Shown: positions 36,918-46,027 of the stretch, piece by piece
Position numbering within the stretch: the stretch's first letter is position 1
How the letters are laid out: each line of letters begins with the position of its first letter
Translations under genes and position numbers: made by a program
Notes under the pieces: model-generated
Told to the model about the DNA's origin: nothing
The model's input: only the letters and a program-made list of their open reading frames with translations
Databases searched by the model: none
From: Pseudoalteromonas xiamenensis
GTDB lineage: Bacteria; Pseudomonadota; Gammaproteobacteria; Enterobacterales; Alteromonadaceae
Length of the DNA: 64,000 nucleotides
Direction: 5' to 3' (one strand)
NCBI RefSeq assembly: GCF_042431545.1
Contig: NZ_JBHLYX010000016.1

Positions 36918-39900
36918 TAATTACCATCCTGTTGTTTTCTGTTAGACAAAATATCTAGCTCTCTTCTTTTGGCTAGATTCAATAACTCTGTTGTTACTAG
37001 CTCAAATGATTCTTCTAGTGCCGGAATATCACTTAAGATAAATACTTCTTGGATTTTACCTTCAAGTTCATCAACCATATTAGGGCGATCCCAGAAATTT
37101 AAACCTTCAATTTTGCCAGCCATTATTTCTAGTATTTGTTCAACAATACCCTTAACGGCTTCCATTTCACTTGTCTGGCAAGAACCATCAAATGCCAACT
37201 CAATGATTAGATCAGTAAACGGATCTCCAGCAGATGTATCATCGCCTCTACCTTCATCAATTTCCTCTCTTAATGATTCCAAGTGAAGTAGCATTTGATC
37301 CCACTGCTCATTGTACTTCTTAAGAATATCATCAAGCTTTTCACTAAAGCGTTTGTACATTACAGGGTCATCAGCTTCATTCACTTTACAATGCTTACGA
37401 ATAGCATGTTCCATTTCACTAGCCGCAGCTCGCTCATCCTTATGCTCTTTTAAGGTGGTAATGAATTTATCTGAGAATAACTCTACAGGTGGCACTTTAG
37501 GGTTAATACCTAGGCTAATTAGATGTTCACTAACTAGCTTGCGAACTTTTTCACCAGCACCAGCAATATTGATAGAGTCATCTTTATACCGCTCCCTCGC
37601 TTTAGCCTGTAGATGACTAAATTGGTACATAGGTATTTTGTATGGATGTGCTAGCTTGTTTGGCAAAATAATATCCATACTTTGCATGAATTTCTTTAAG
37701 TAAACATTAAAGCTATCGCGAGTTTTAACATCCTCTAATGCTTGAATAACTGATTCAGTAACTTTGTATCTTTCAATATCTGAAGATAACTGTTGCTGAA
37801 CAAGAGTTTCTATTTGTGAGATATCTTTATCTTCAAATAGTTGAATCAATTGCCTATAACGGCTTTGAAGCACAGGCATTTCAGACTCTACAGATTTAAA
37901 CGTATCTAAAATATCTTTTTGATCTTTGCCTGAGTATAGCGATAGCGCTTCTTTTAGATTCTCAGTTAACCCGATGTAATCTACAACATACCCAACTGTT
38001 TTGCCGGGATATGTTCTGTTAACACGGGCAATTGTTTGCAGTAAATTATGTTCTTTTAGCTTCTTATCGATGTACATAACCTGTTCAATAGGCGCATCAA
38101 AACCAGTAAGAAGCATGTCACAAACTATTAGAAATCCGATGCCTGTATCTGGCTTGCCGTAATCAAATTTCTTTTTAAAGTTTTCCACCGCATTACGTTT
38201 ACGAGACTCGTTTCTAGCGGCAACGAAAGAAGCTTTTTCATTCGTTCCATCAGAAGAAATGACTACCATAGCATCTAAAAACTCGACCTGTTTGAGTAGC
38301 TCTTCATCCTGTTCTTCAGTAAGTTTTTGCTTTTCCTCTTCTGCCCAGTCATTAAGCGCTTTTCTAATAAACGTTTGGTAGTGTAATGCCGCTTGCTTTG
38401 AAGAACAAACAACCTGAGCTTTATAGCCACTAGGCAACACTTTTTGTATATAGTGCTTAACAAGGTCGTTAGATATTTCTTCAATACGATCTTCAGCTTC
38501 TAATATATCGCCAGTTGCACCATATTTTTTGCGGATTGCAGCTATTTCTTCTTCGGTTCTGTCTTTAAACAAGTTTTCAAATTTTGTATCAAAACCATGT
38601 TTATCATAGATTGCTGAGTCGGCTGTTTTGCCCTCATACAATATTTGCAGAGTAGCACCATCATCTACGGCATCTTGAAGTTTGTATTCATCAATATATG
38701 GTTCATCAGGATTATTGCCAAAGCGCTTCCAAGTTGGATCGTTATGGTGGTCGGCAATTAAAGGAGTACCAGTAAAAGCCAAGCGAGTTGCATTGGGGAA
38801 TGCATCAAACATATTGTCCGACAAACTAGCTTTATCTTGCCCTGTTTTCTGTGTTCGGTGTGCTTCATCAATCATGATAAGCATTTTCTCTGATGAATTA
38901 ACCTCACCAAAGCTTTCAAATAGCTTCACAACATTGTCTTTGTCAGCTTGAGAAGAATACTCAGAAGAAGGTTCCGCAACAGATTTACCTAAAGCCTCAT
39001 TTAAATAATCTGGCGTATTGCTGTTATCTGCCTCTCTAAACTTATGCACCATCACCATATTCAGAGTTGAGCGATCATCACACAGCTCTGTCCTAACTTC
39101 ATCACTGCTAGAAATGCGATAAACCTTTTCGCCTGTCAAATCAGCCGTTTCACCAAGCTGTTTGTCTAGGTCTTTTCGGTCATTTACCATCAATACTTTG
39201 TAATCTTTCAAGTCTTCAGTGCTGCGCATTTTGCGCACTAAAAAGACCATTGTTAAAGACTTGCCGCTACCTTGTGTATGCCAAACGACACCAGAGCGTT
39301 CATCACTTGTCTCGCCAGTTCTAATTCGTTGAATTATCTTATTAACCGCACGATATTGCTGATAACGAGCAACAACCTTTATGCGTTGCTTTCCTGCATC
39401 CATGAATAATGTAAAGTTATTCGTAATGTCTATCAGGTTTCTTGGGTGCAACATACCTTGAACAAGGGTTTCTTGTTTACGATGCTTCCCTGTCGTGGGG
39501 TCTACATAGGGAGTATCATCTGGGTAAATTGTTTTCCAATTAAAATAATACTCTTCTGTTGATGTAACTGTACCGAACTTTGCGTTGTCACCATATGTGC
39601 CAACCATTAATTGATTGGTATAAAAGAGCTTTTCTTCACCCTCAATAAGTTGTGAACCTTCAGGTTCACGAAGATTGGCATAGCGCCTCAATTGATCAAT
39701 AGCTATGTTCATAGGATCTGAAGTAAAACTAGTTATGTCTTTACACTCTATGACCACTAAGGGAATACCGTTAACAAACAGCACTACATCAGGAATAATA
39801 CACAGCTTAACTCCAGCAGGGGTATCAATACGAAACTGATTTATTGCAACAAATCGGTTCGCACTCCAGTGATCAAAATCAATAATCTTAACCGTAGGGT

Positions 39901-40237
39901 TCTGCTCACCAGTTACGGTGTTCTCATCTACCTGCCATTTTTTGATTCGCTGCATAAACTCTTGATTGTTTTCAAGCAGGCTCTTAACACCAAAATCAGT
40001 AAAGTCTTCATAAAGTCCATCTATTTGTGAATCAGTTAACCAACATTGCCCATCAATAGTGTTAAGTGTACTTATCGCCTTGGCAAACTCTCGCTGGATA
40101 ACACATTCTCTGAAATGTTTTCGATAACTAATGCTAGGATCTTTAGGTACCACACTAGAGGAATGCTCAATAACTTGCCATCCCATTGTTGCTAGTTGAT
40201 TTAGTAGAGGCTTTTCTACAAATTGATATTCAGACAT
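36917..40237 (-). CDS. hsdR: Type I restriction enzyme subunit R (HsdR)
   Basis: A 1106-residue HsdR, the translocating and cutting subunit of a type I restriction complex. The N-terminal RecB-like nuclease shows PDVVLFVNGIPLVVIECK near residues 148–166. The SF2 motor has Walker A TQGSGKS near residue 320, motif II DEAHRTQ near 458 and motif III FTGTPL. Further motor motifs such as CDMLLTGFDAP and RVNRTYPGK follow. The C-terminal helical part binds HsdM. Intact and full length. Its ATG overlaps the stop of the AAA gene by one base. It is separated from hsdMS by the SLATT–RT–AAA insertion but is in the same transcriptional direction. Confidence 0.95.
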   Translation of the reverse strand: MSEYQFVEKPLLNQLATMGWQVIEHSSSVVPKDPSISYRKHFRECVIQREFAKAISTLNTIDGQCWLTDSQIDGLYEDFTDFGVKSLLENNQEFMQRIKKWQVDENTVTGEQNPTVKIIDFDHWSANRFVAINQFRIDTPAGVKLCIIPDVVLFVNGIPLVVIECKDITSFTSDPMNIAIDQLRRYANLREPEGSQLIEGEEKLFYTNQLMVGTYGDNAKFGTVTSTEEYYFNWKTIYPDDTPYVDPTTGKHRKQETLVQGMLHPRNLIDITNNFTLFMDAGKQRIKVVARYQQYRAVNKIIQRIRTGETSDERSGVVWHTQGSGKSLTMVFLVRKMRSTEDLKDYKVLMVNDRKDLDKQLGETADLTGEKVYRISSSDEVRTELCDDRSTLNMVMVHKFREADNSNTPDYLNEALGKSVAEPSSEYSSQADKDNVVKLFESFGEVNSSEKMLIMIDEAHRTQKTGQDKASLSDNMFDAFPNATRLAFTGTPLIADHHNDPTWKRFGNNPDEPYIDEYKLQDAVDDGATLQILYEGKTADSAIYDKHGFDTKFENLFKDRTEEEIAAIRKKYGATGDILEAEDRIEEISNDLVKHYIQKVLPSGYKAQVVCSSKQAALHYQTFIRKALNDWAEEEKQKLTEEQDEELLKQVEFLDAMVVISSDGTNEKASFVAARNESRKRNAVENFKKKFDYGKPDTGIGFLIVCDMLLTGFDAPIEQVMYIDKKLKEHNLLQTIARVNRTYPGKTVGYVVDYIGLTENLKEALSLYSGKDQKDILDTFKSVESEMPVLQSRYRQLIQLFEDKDISQIETLVQQQLSSDIERYKVTESVIQALEDVKTRDSFNVYLKKFMQSMDIILPNKLAHPYKIPMYQFSHLQAKARERYKDDSINIAGAGEKVRKLVSEHLISLGINPKVPPVELFSDKFITTLKEHKDERAAASEMEHAIRKHCKVNEADDPVMYKRFSEKLDDILKKYNEQWDQMLLHLESLREEIDEGRGDDTSAGDPFTDLIIELAFDGSCQTSEMEAVKGIVEQILEIMAGKIEGLNFWDRPNMVDELEGKIQEVFILSDIPALEESFELVTTELLNLAKRRELDILSNRKQQDGN

Positions 40238-42606
40238 TAAACCTCTCCCACTGGTTCTGGTACTAGCTCATAAAACACAAACTCTAAAAAGCTAGCAATT
40301 GTAGTTCTTTGATTTTCTATATCGTCATCCACCCAAACATGATGCTCAGGATTAAGCTCTTCTCGCCAATCATGTAATTGCTTCGCAATATCTGGCGATA
40401 CTATTTTTTCTTCGCTCAACGCATCAATCCGCTTACTTAACGATTCATTAGTAATTTGTTTTTTACGTATCTGTTTCGAAAATCGCAAACTTAGAACTTC
40501 TTCAAGGTAAACACGAGGCTTACAGCTTAATTTATCGGTATTTCGTTCAACAAAATCAATTAATTCTTCAGTATTCAAATGGTGAGCTGATTTTACAAAT
40601 GCATCTTTATTTCCAACTTCAAGATATGAGCCTTGAGCATTTTTCTTAATTTCAATTAGAGCAATATCACTCTTTGAAAACCCATGCACTTTTAAAAAGT
40701 TAGCTACCCCATCCTTGAAGTGGCTGAGCATTATAACTTGTTGGCACTTATCTGCTAATTTCACTAACTTGCTATGCGTTTTCCCAACTCTGTGTTCATC
40801 AAATGAGGTTACAGGGTCATCAAAAACAATAATTGTTTTAGCTAAGATTTCGTCTTCAAGTGAGTCCAGCGATGCGAGAAAAATAGATAACCCAAGAGAA
40901 CGCCTATCGGATTCACTAAAAATTTTATCTAAATCACCCTCGGCAATATCAGCCCCTTTAAACTTTACTTTAAAACTATAAATGGGTTTGTTACCAAGTG
41001 GCTCAGGCTTATATTCAAGCTTAAAATCTCTACTTCCTAAATCATTAAAATGTTTATTAATTTTAGTGAAGTACTGCTTTAGAAAGGCGCTTTGTTCGTT
41101 CCGAAGCGATTCTTTTAGCTTTGGAATATCTTCTTCAAGATCGCTTATGGTTTTTGACAAAGCCATGTGGTTTATACAAGCGTCATTTTTTTCATATCGC
41201 TCAACCTTTAAAGCTAAGCCTGTGCCTTGTAGCTTAAGGTGTTCAAGAGCTTTTTCAATTTGGTCTCCTTCAAATCTAGCTTTGAATTCGTTGGCTCTTT
41301 TATTAAAGGTTTGGTAATCAGAGTTAAGATCTGCAACATCACTAGATATATTTTGAATAAGAAGTTCAAACTGAGATGTATCTACGACTTCAAATGATTT
41401 TTTAGGGTCAGCTAGCTTAGTTTCAATCCTGATATTAAACTTCCCAATAATTTGAACAGCTAATAGGTTTAGTGATTCAAGTTTCTTTTGAATTGAATCA
41501 TGTGACTTTTCGATATTCGAAATTACTTCAGGAATTTCATCAACACTACAAAGCTCTGGGTAACTTTCAATGACTAAACTTGCTTTTTGGATTGAAGATA
41601 CTAACTGTTCAATCCAGTATTTCGTTAATAAAGGGTGATGCTGCGCCACAGTAGTCTTAACATACCCCTCATGCCTAGCAAATTGATCATCAAAACATTG
41701 TCGATATAAATCCAGTAGTTCATTTGCTTGTGGTGTAATTACCTGCCCACAAAAATGACAGTTATCACCATCAAGTAAACTTAAGCCCTGTTTAATCCAT
41801 TGTTCAGCACCTTCAGGCTTAACAAAGTGTTTTTCAATATGGCGATTTAATTCTGCTTTGGCTGCCTCATGTGGGTTGTCTAGCCCGGTTTTTAGTACAG
41901 TGTTAATTGCCGTTACCGCTTCACTAAAATCTGTAGCTACTTTAAGCGGAAATAGATTCTTTCTTTCCTTAATCGCCTTACTTGCTTTCTTTTGTGAATT
42001 AAGCAAAGCATATTCTTCACGTTTTTTATCTAGTTCTTCTTTGGTAGCGTCTATATTGGCAGTTACTGGTTCAGCTATAAATGATTTTAAGTCATCAACT
42101 TTTGAAAACTCACTTTGATTTAACTTTTTAAGATCAGATCTTTTGTCTTTTAATTCTTTATTTTTAGCTGCTATGTTTTCTGCTTTAACAACACCTTGCG
42201 ACCCTAAAATAAAATCACTAAAGCTCTCTTTGGTATCACGAGTTAGTGTTCGACCCAAGAAAACATTCTGGTGATAAAATGCATCATCATAAACGGCAAG
42301 TCTTAAATGACCGGGCAACTTATTTTTCCAGTCATCATTATTAAAAATAGCTTTTACTTCTTTTTTGCCATCAGCATCTAAAAAGTTCAGTTCTACCTTT
42401 TGTGCTAATCCATCATCAGGAATGCTTTTACGGGCGCTAAGTGAAGCTGATTCACCAGATTTGAGCGATGAAAAAATATCACCCAATGTGCTTTTGCCGT
42501 ATGTATTTCTACCATACACGAGCGTAAGCTTTTTAAATTGGCTTTGGCGACCATTGCAGTCTTTATAGGTGCCAATATTTTTTATTGTGGAAATCCGTTT
42601 TAACAA
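40237..42606 (-). CDS. AAA_13 ATPase, PrrC/RloC-like
   Basis: A 789-residue SMC/Rad50-like ATPase of the AAA_13 group, to which the anticodon nucleases PrrC and RloC belong. Walker A is YGRNTYGKST (about 31–40). Coiled-coil arms flank a zinc-hook-like CHFCGQ near residue 285. The signature region is DRRSLGLSIF and Walker B is IVFDDPVTSFD. The C-terminus contains WREELNPEHHVW, whose R…H spacing is HEPN-like, but I cannot confirm a nuclease. It starts at TTG 42606 with AAGGAG ideally spaced. Location inside the hsd locus matches known PrrC/RloC genes, which back up restriction when a phage disables it. Confidence 0.75.
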   Translation of the reverse strand: MLKRISTIKNIGTYKDCNGRQSQFKKLTLVYGRNTYGKSTLGDIFSSLKSGESASLSARKSIPDDGLAQKVELNFLDADGKKEVKAIFNNDDWKNKLPGHLRLAVYDDAFYHQNVFLGRTLTRDTKESFSDFILGSQGVVKAENIAAKNKELKDKRSDLKKLNQSEFSKVDDLKSFIAEPVTANIDATKEELDKKREEYALLNSQKKASKAIKERKNLFPLKVATDFSEAVTAINTVLKTGLDNPHEAAKAELNRHIEKHFVKPEGAEQWIKQGLSLLDGDNCHFCGQVITPQANELLDLYRQCFDDQFARHEGYVKTTVAQHHPLLTKYWIEQLVSSIQKASLVIESYPELCSVDEIPEVISNIEKSHDSIQKKLESLNLLAVQIIGKFNIRIETKLADPKKSFEVVDTSQFELLIQNISSDVADLNSDYQTFNKRANEFKARFEGDQIEKALEHLKLQGTGLALKVERYEKNDACINHMALSKTISDLEEDIPKLKESLRNEQSAFLKQYFTKINKHFNDLGSRDFKLEYKPEPLGNKPIYSFKVKFKGADIAEGDLDKIFSESDRRSLGLSIFLASLDSLEDEILAKTIIVFDDPVTSFDEHRVGKTHSKLVKLADKCQQVIMLSHFKDGVANFLKVHGFSKSDIALIEIKKNAQGSYLEVGNKDAFVKSAHHLNTEELIDFVERNTDKLSCKPRVYLEEVLSLRFSKQIRKKQITNESLSKRIDALSEEKIVSPDIAKQLHDWREELNPEHHVWVDDDIENQRTTIASFLEFVFYELVPEPVGEV

Positions 42607-42623
42607 AATATCTCCTTAACTCA

Positions 42624-43955
42624 CTAGTATGCAAAGCTTTGCACATCTACAAGTAAGTCTTTAACTTGTTTATTTATTCTTTTATTAAATTCAAATTCAA
42701 CTTCGACTTTTCTCAGTTTACTGACGTTGACTTTAAAATAGTCCGTCAGTACTTTTTTCTTTTGCGCTAAAGTATATACATCGAAGTTTGGAATATAACT
42801 TGTTTCGTATTTTTTGTGGCTTAGTTCTTTAAATGCCCTAACGAATTTTTTAGGCTGAATAGTTACGTTAAAGCGTTTAGTAAGCTTACCTACATAATGA
42901 TCAAGCGTATGTAACAGTTTCTCATCATTAATCTCAGAAAAGAAAAACAGCCAACCTTTGGCTTTATTGTCGAAAACACACCCCGTAATCCGAAGGTTAA
43001 GTCGCCAAAGTAAAAACTCTTCACTTTTCTGTTTTGAGTGTTTGTAACTAGTAAAAATTGATACGAGCGAATGTTTCAACCTTTCAATAGAGCCAAGCCG
43101 TGCGCTAATAGTCGAATCGTAAAAGTGATAGCCTAAATAATCGAAAGAACGCCCTAGTTGCTCAATAGTGGATTTATCAGGGCGCTTAATAGGATCATAC
43201 ATTTTTAGCCCGATACGACTAAAACGTTTTCTTATATCAGTTGAAATAGTTTCTGCGTCATTAAAGTCGCAAAATACCATGACATCATCGACATATCGGT
43301 AGTACTTTATGTTTGGTAGCGACTCAAAGTATTTATCAATATTTAACAGATAAATAGCTGCAAGAATATTCGATATCGCTAAACCTTGGGGAACGCCTCT
43401 TGTCGAAAGCGGATCTGTTGTTTTCGACACTGCCACTGTTGGTGAGGTAATAGCAGAAAAAAGTACATTCTTAATGTCTTCAGAACGTACTTTCTTACCT
43501 AATCGACTTCTTAATTCTTTGTGTTTTATCGAAGGATAAAAATTGCTGACATCAAGCTTAATAACGCCAGTAAATCCACCAGATGCAACATCTGCTTTTA
43601 CCCGTTTGATAACTTTTTGCGGTAAAATAAATTCAACATCACCGTTATAAATTTCAGTTAAAAAATCACACATAGCACGCATTGCAATGCGATCTCTAAC
43701 GGTTGGAATTGAAATCTCTCTCGGTGCTTTATCTTTGCCTTTACTCACCAATTTCAGCTTGTACTTAGTGAATTTATAGGTGCCTGCTAACATTTTTCGA
43801 GACAGAATAGCTATTTGCTCATCAAGTTGAGCACGGAAGGCATATTGATCTAAATTATCGATGCCTGTCGCACCTGAATAAACCACATGCTCAACAAAAA
43901 TTCGTTTTAAGTTTTCTTCTGAAAAATGCTTATCAAATTGCTGCTGAATTGTCAT
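42624..43955 (-). CDS. Defence-type reverse transcriptase
   Basis: A 443-residue reverse transcriptase. RT motifs: APREISIPTVRDR (motif 2 region, about 77–89), IKLDVSNFYPSI (motif 3/A, 132–143), TRGVPQGLAISN (motif 4/B, 185–196), YRYVDDVMVF (motif 5/C, catalytic YVDD at 221–224) and SFDYLGYHF (motif 7). No group II intron X/maturase or endonuclease domain is present. The retron-typical NAxxH and VTG motifs are not seen; NLRITG occurs downstream of the palm. It therefore belongs to the UG/Abi/DRT assemblage. ATG 43955 overlaps the SLATT stop (ATGA), fixing the start. Confidence 0.88.
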   Translation of the reverse strand: MTIQQQFDKHFSEENLKRIFVEHVVYSGATGIDNLDQYAFRAQLDEQIAILSRKMLAGTYKFTKYKLKLVSKGKDKAPREISIPTVRDRIAMRAMCDFLTEIYNGDVEFILPQKVIKRVKADVASGGFTGVIKLDVSNFYPSIKHKELRSRLGKKVRSEDIKNVLFSAITSPTVAVSKTTDPLSTRGVPQGLAISNILAAIYLLNIDKYFESLPNIKYYRYVDDVMVFCDFNDAETISTDIRKRFSRIGLKMYDPIKRPDKSTIEQLGRSFDYLGYHFYDSTISARLGSIERLKHSLVSIFTSYKHSKQKSEEFLLWRLNLRITGCVFDNKAKGWLFFFSEINDEKLLHTLDHYVGKLTKRFNVTIQPKKFVRAFKELSHKKYETSYIPNFDVYTLAQKKKVLTDYFKVNVSKLRKVEVEFEFNKRINKQVKDLLVDVQSFAY

Positions 43956-44515
43956 GCCAGTTTTTCCAACGCTACAAACAAAGCTATTGGAGCTATGTAC
44001 AAACAAGATACAACAAGGAAACGGCTTAACTTTGCTTTAAAGAAAACATACCAGTGGAACTTAGTTGGATGTGGATTAACTTTAGTTTTATCAGTAGTGG
44101 TTAAATAAGTTTCTATCATGGCTAACGCATGATCGACAAACTTGTGATTCTCACAGCTATTTAAAATTAATTCATAATCTTGAGTGATTTGGTTCTTTTC
44201 ATCATCTGTATTAGCTTGCTTATGTATTAAAGTATTTAATGCCTCATAACACTCTTTAACTTTGTCTGCCCGACTCTTAAATGAAAAACTACCAATAAAT
44301 ATTGAAACACACAGTAGCATGACGGAATAAATGATCCATGAAATCCCTGCCACCTCAGAATTTGGCTGAAATTTCACATAATAAATGGACGCTACAACCC
44401 CGACTAAAGAGTACCAAAATAACAACAACTGAGAGTGAAAAAAATAACTAAGCAACCTTTTCTCAAGCTGTATTCTTGCTTTTCTTGTCCACCAAACATT
44501 GTCGGAGAATGCCAT
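43952..44515 (-). CDS. SLATT-domain membrane protein (RT partner)
   Basis: A 187-residue membrane protein. An N-terminal basic helix (WWTRKARIQLEKRLLSYFF) is followed by two membrane helices (about 29–47 and 56–78), a soluble helical region, and a third hydrophobic segment at the C-terminus (about 163–182). This is the SLATT arrangement, a two-helix pore-type effector; one SLATT subfamily is known to be coupled to reverse transcriptases. It likely damages the membrane when the RT arm senses phage. ATG 44515 has GGAAG 9 bases upstream, and its stop overlaps the RT start. Confidence 0.8.
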   Translation of the reverse strand: MAFSDNVWWTRKARIQLEKRLLSYFFHSQLLLFWYSLVGVVASIYYVKFQPNSEVAGISWIIYSVMLLCVSIFIGSFSFKSRADKVKECYEALNTLIHKQANTDDEKNQITQDYELILNSCENHKFVDHALAMIETYLTTTDKTKVNPHPTKFHWYVFFKAKLSRFLVVSCLYIAPIALFVALEKLA

Positions 44516-44540
44516 TTTACTACTTCCTTTTTATTTAGGC

Positions 44541-44708
44541 GTTCTAGGGTGTCAGTAAGTTACATAGGATTAACACCCCTGACGGGGCAAGCTATAAGCC
44601 TCCGAAGAAGCCACAACTAAGAGACAAGCTCTTCAATATTAGTTGCACTCACAAGTGAGTGGCCAGCCTAGTCAAGCCGAAGCAATCAAGGCCAACACAC
44701 CCTAGAAC
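44541..44708 (-). ncRNA. Putative structured RNA of the SLATT–RT system
   Basis: On the minus strand, GTTCTAGGGTGT (44708–44697) and its exact complement ACACCCTAGAAC (44552–44541) close a 168-nt segment. The segment fills most of the gap between hsdS and SLATT. Inside, in order, are a TGGCC/GGCCA stem with a TTCG apical loop; CACTCA/TGAGTG (44646–44661); CAACTAA/TTAGTTG with inner AAGAG/CTCTT (44614–44645); GCTTC-TTCG-GAGGC (44598–44611); and CCCC-GTCA-GGGG (44576–44587). The long closing repeat resembles retron a1/a2. It ends 25 nt before the SLATT start. No open reading frame is evident in it. Confidence 0.7.
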
Positions 44709-44716
44709 AAAACTGG

Positions 44717-46027
44717 TTATACTTTTACTTTCCCTGTTAGCAAATCTTGCATCAGGCCCTTTTTCTTTAAGTTTAATTTTTCTAAATACGCTTTTTCTTG
44801 CTGAATGAGCAGCTCTTGAGTTTCGTATTTTCTGCAAAGTTCTTTTTGCTCTTCTATATTTGGGAGAGCTAATTTTAAAGGTCTTAGGTCTTCCAAATTA
44901 ATATTTTTTTGAGCACTCAACGGAGCCAAAGCATCAAGCTTTCTTTTGCTTCTTCTGATAGATATCTCAACAAATCTTGTCGTAGCAAAATCATTATTTA
45001 CAACGACACCAACCACACTATCAGGAAAACACATTGGTATTTCGAGTATTCCTGTATCAGCTATATTTGCAGCAATCGTGACGGCTATAGTCCCAGCAGG
45101 AAACTCTTTACTTACATTTCTACCAAAATCAGACAAGGTTTGTTTATATTCAGTAATAAAGCCTCCTTGCGATTTAGTTACACTGCCTGTTTGAATAAAT
45201 GGGTGGTCTCCTCCATAACACCTTTCATCATCTCTAGGTCTATGAGTAAACTTTCCTCGTTCAACTGTTGATATAGACTCCAAAGTAACAATCTCCCAAC
45301 TCACAGGAATCAAACCAAGCTCCGTTTCTTGATATTCCTCTGGTGCTTCTTCATAGCTTGGGCGTAATTGTCCGTAATTCTTATTGCTTTCTGGTGTGCC
45401 AGATAAATCGATACCACGAGAGAACAAATCTGCCATCATGCCTTGTTTAACTGCTGTATATTTGTCGATAAGGTTTTGGGTCTGGTCAATAAGGTTATCA
45501 ACTGTAGATAGTATTTCAGCTATTTTCTGCTGTTGCTTTAGCTCTGGAAAATAAAGTGTTAGTTGCAAAAGCTCAGTTCGACTTAGCTCAACTTGATTAG
45601 TACTTCCTGTAAAGCAATATCTAGCGATATCATTTTGTATCCAATCCGAGGATAAAAGCTCACTTAAATATTTGGAGTCGCTCTCTTCACTTATAGGTCT
45701 TACAATTGTAACGTGTGAATCAACAAAAAATGATGAAGTACTGTTTGGTTTATCCCACAGCCCAACTCGGCCAATTGTCCCATCACCAGTACTATTTATA
45801 CAAATATCATTTATGTTTAATATCGCACTTTGCCTAACGAGAGAAGCGTTATCATGGCAGCGGCCAAAATCAATATTAACTTTTCCATTTCGTATACATT
45901 TCTGGTTGATCGCTATAACGTCAGTTTCTATATCTGAGTAGTTCGGTCCGATACCTCTTCCTACGAATGAAGAAATGTTTTCGATAGTTACACCTTTCCA
46001 ATTTTCAGGGTAAGTAACACTACTCAT
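44717..46027 (-). CDS. hsdS: Type I restriction specificity subunit (HsdS)
   Basis: A 436-residue HsdS with two target-recognition domains. TRD1 covers about 1–150, followed by a central conserved helix (PELKQQQKIAEILSTVDNLI). TRD2 covers about 225–375, followed by a C-terminal helix (PNIEEQKELCRKYETQE). It chooses the bipartite DNA site for the HsdM/HsdR complex; the site cannot be predicted. The start ATG 46027 overlaps the end of hsdM by 8 bases. Only 9 bases separate its stop from the putative structured RNA. Confidence 0.92.
   Translation of the reverse strand: MSSVTYPENWKGVTIENISSFVGRGIGPNYSDIETDVIAINQKCIRNGKVNIDFGRCHDNASLVRQSAILNINDICINSTGDGTIGRVGLWDKPNSTSSFFVDSHVTIVRPISEESDSKYLSELLSSDWIQNDIARYCFTGSTNQVELSRTELLQLTLYFPELKQQQKIAEILSTVDNLIDQTQNLIDKYTAVKQGMMADLFSRGIDLSGTPESNKNYGQLRPSYEEAPEEYQETELGLIPVSWEIVTLESISTVERGKFTHRPRDDERCYGGDHPFIQTGSVTKSQGGFITEYKQTLSDFGRNVSKEFPAGTIAVTIAANIADTGILEIPMCFPDSVVGVVVNNDFATTRFVEISIRRSKRKLDALAPLSAQKNINLEDLRPLKLALPNIEEQKELCRKYETQELLIQQEKAYLEKLNLKKKGLMQDLLTGKVKV

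Noticed and set aside
42624..44708. Calling the SLATT–RT–RNA locus a standard retron
   Set aside because: The closing repeat is retron-like, but the RT shows no NAxxH or VTG motif and the effector is a SLATT protein. I report it as an RT-associated RNA without class.
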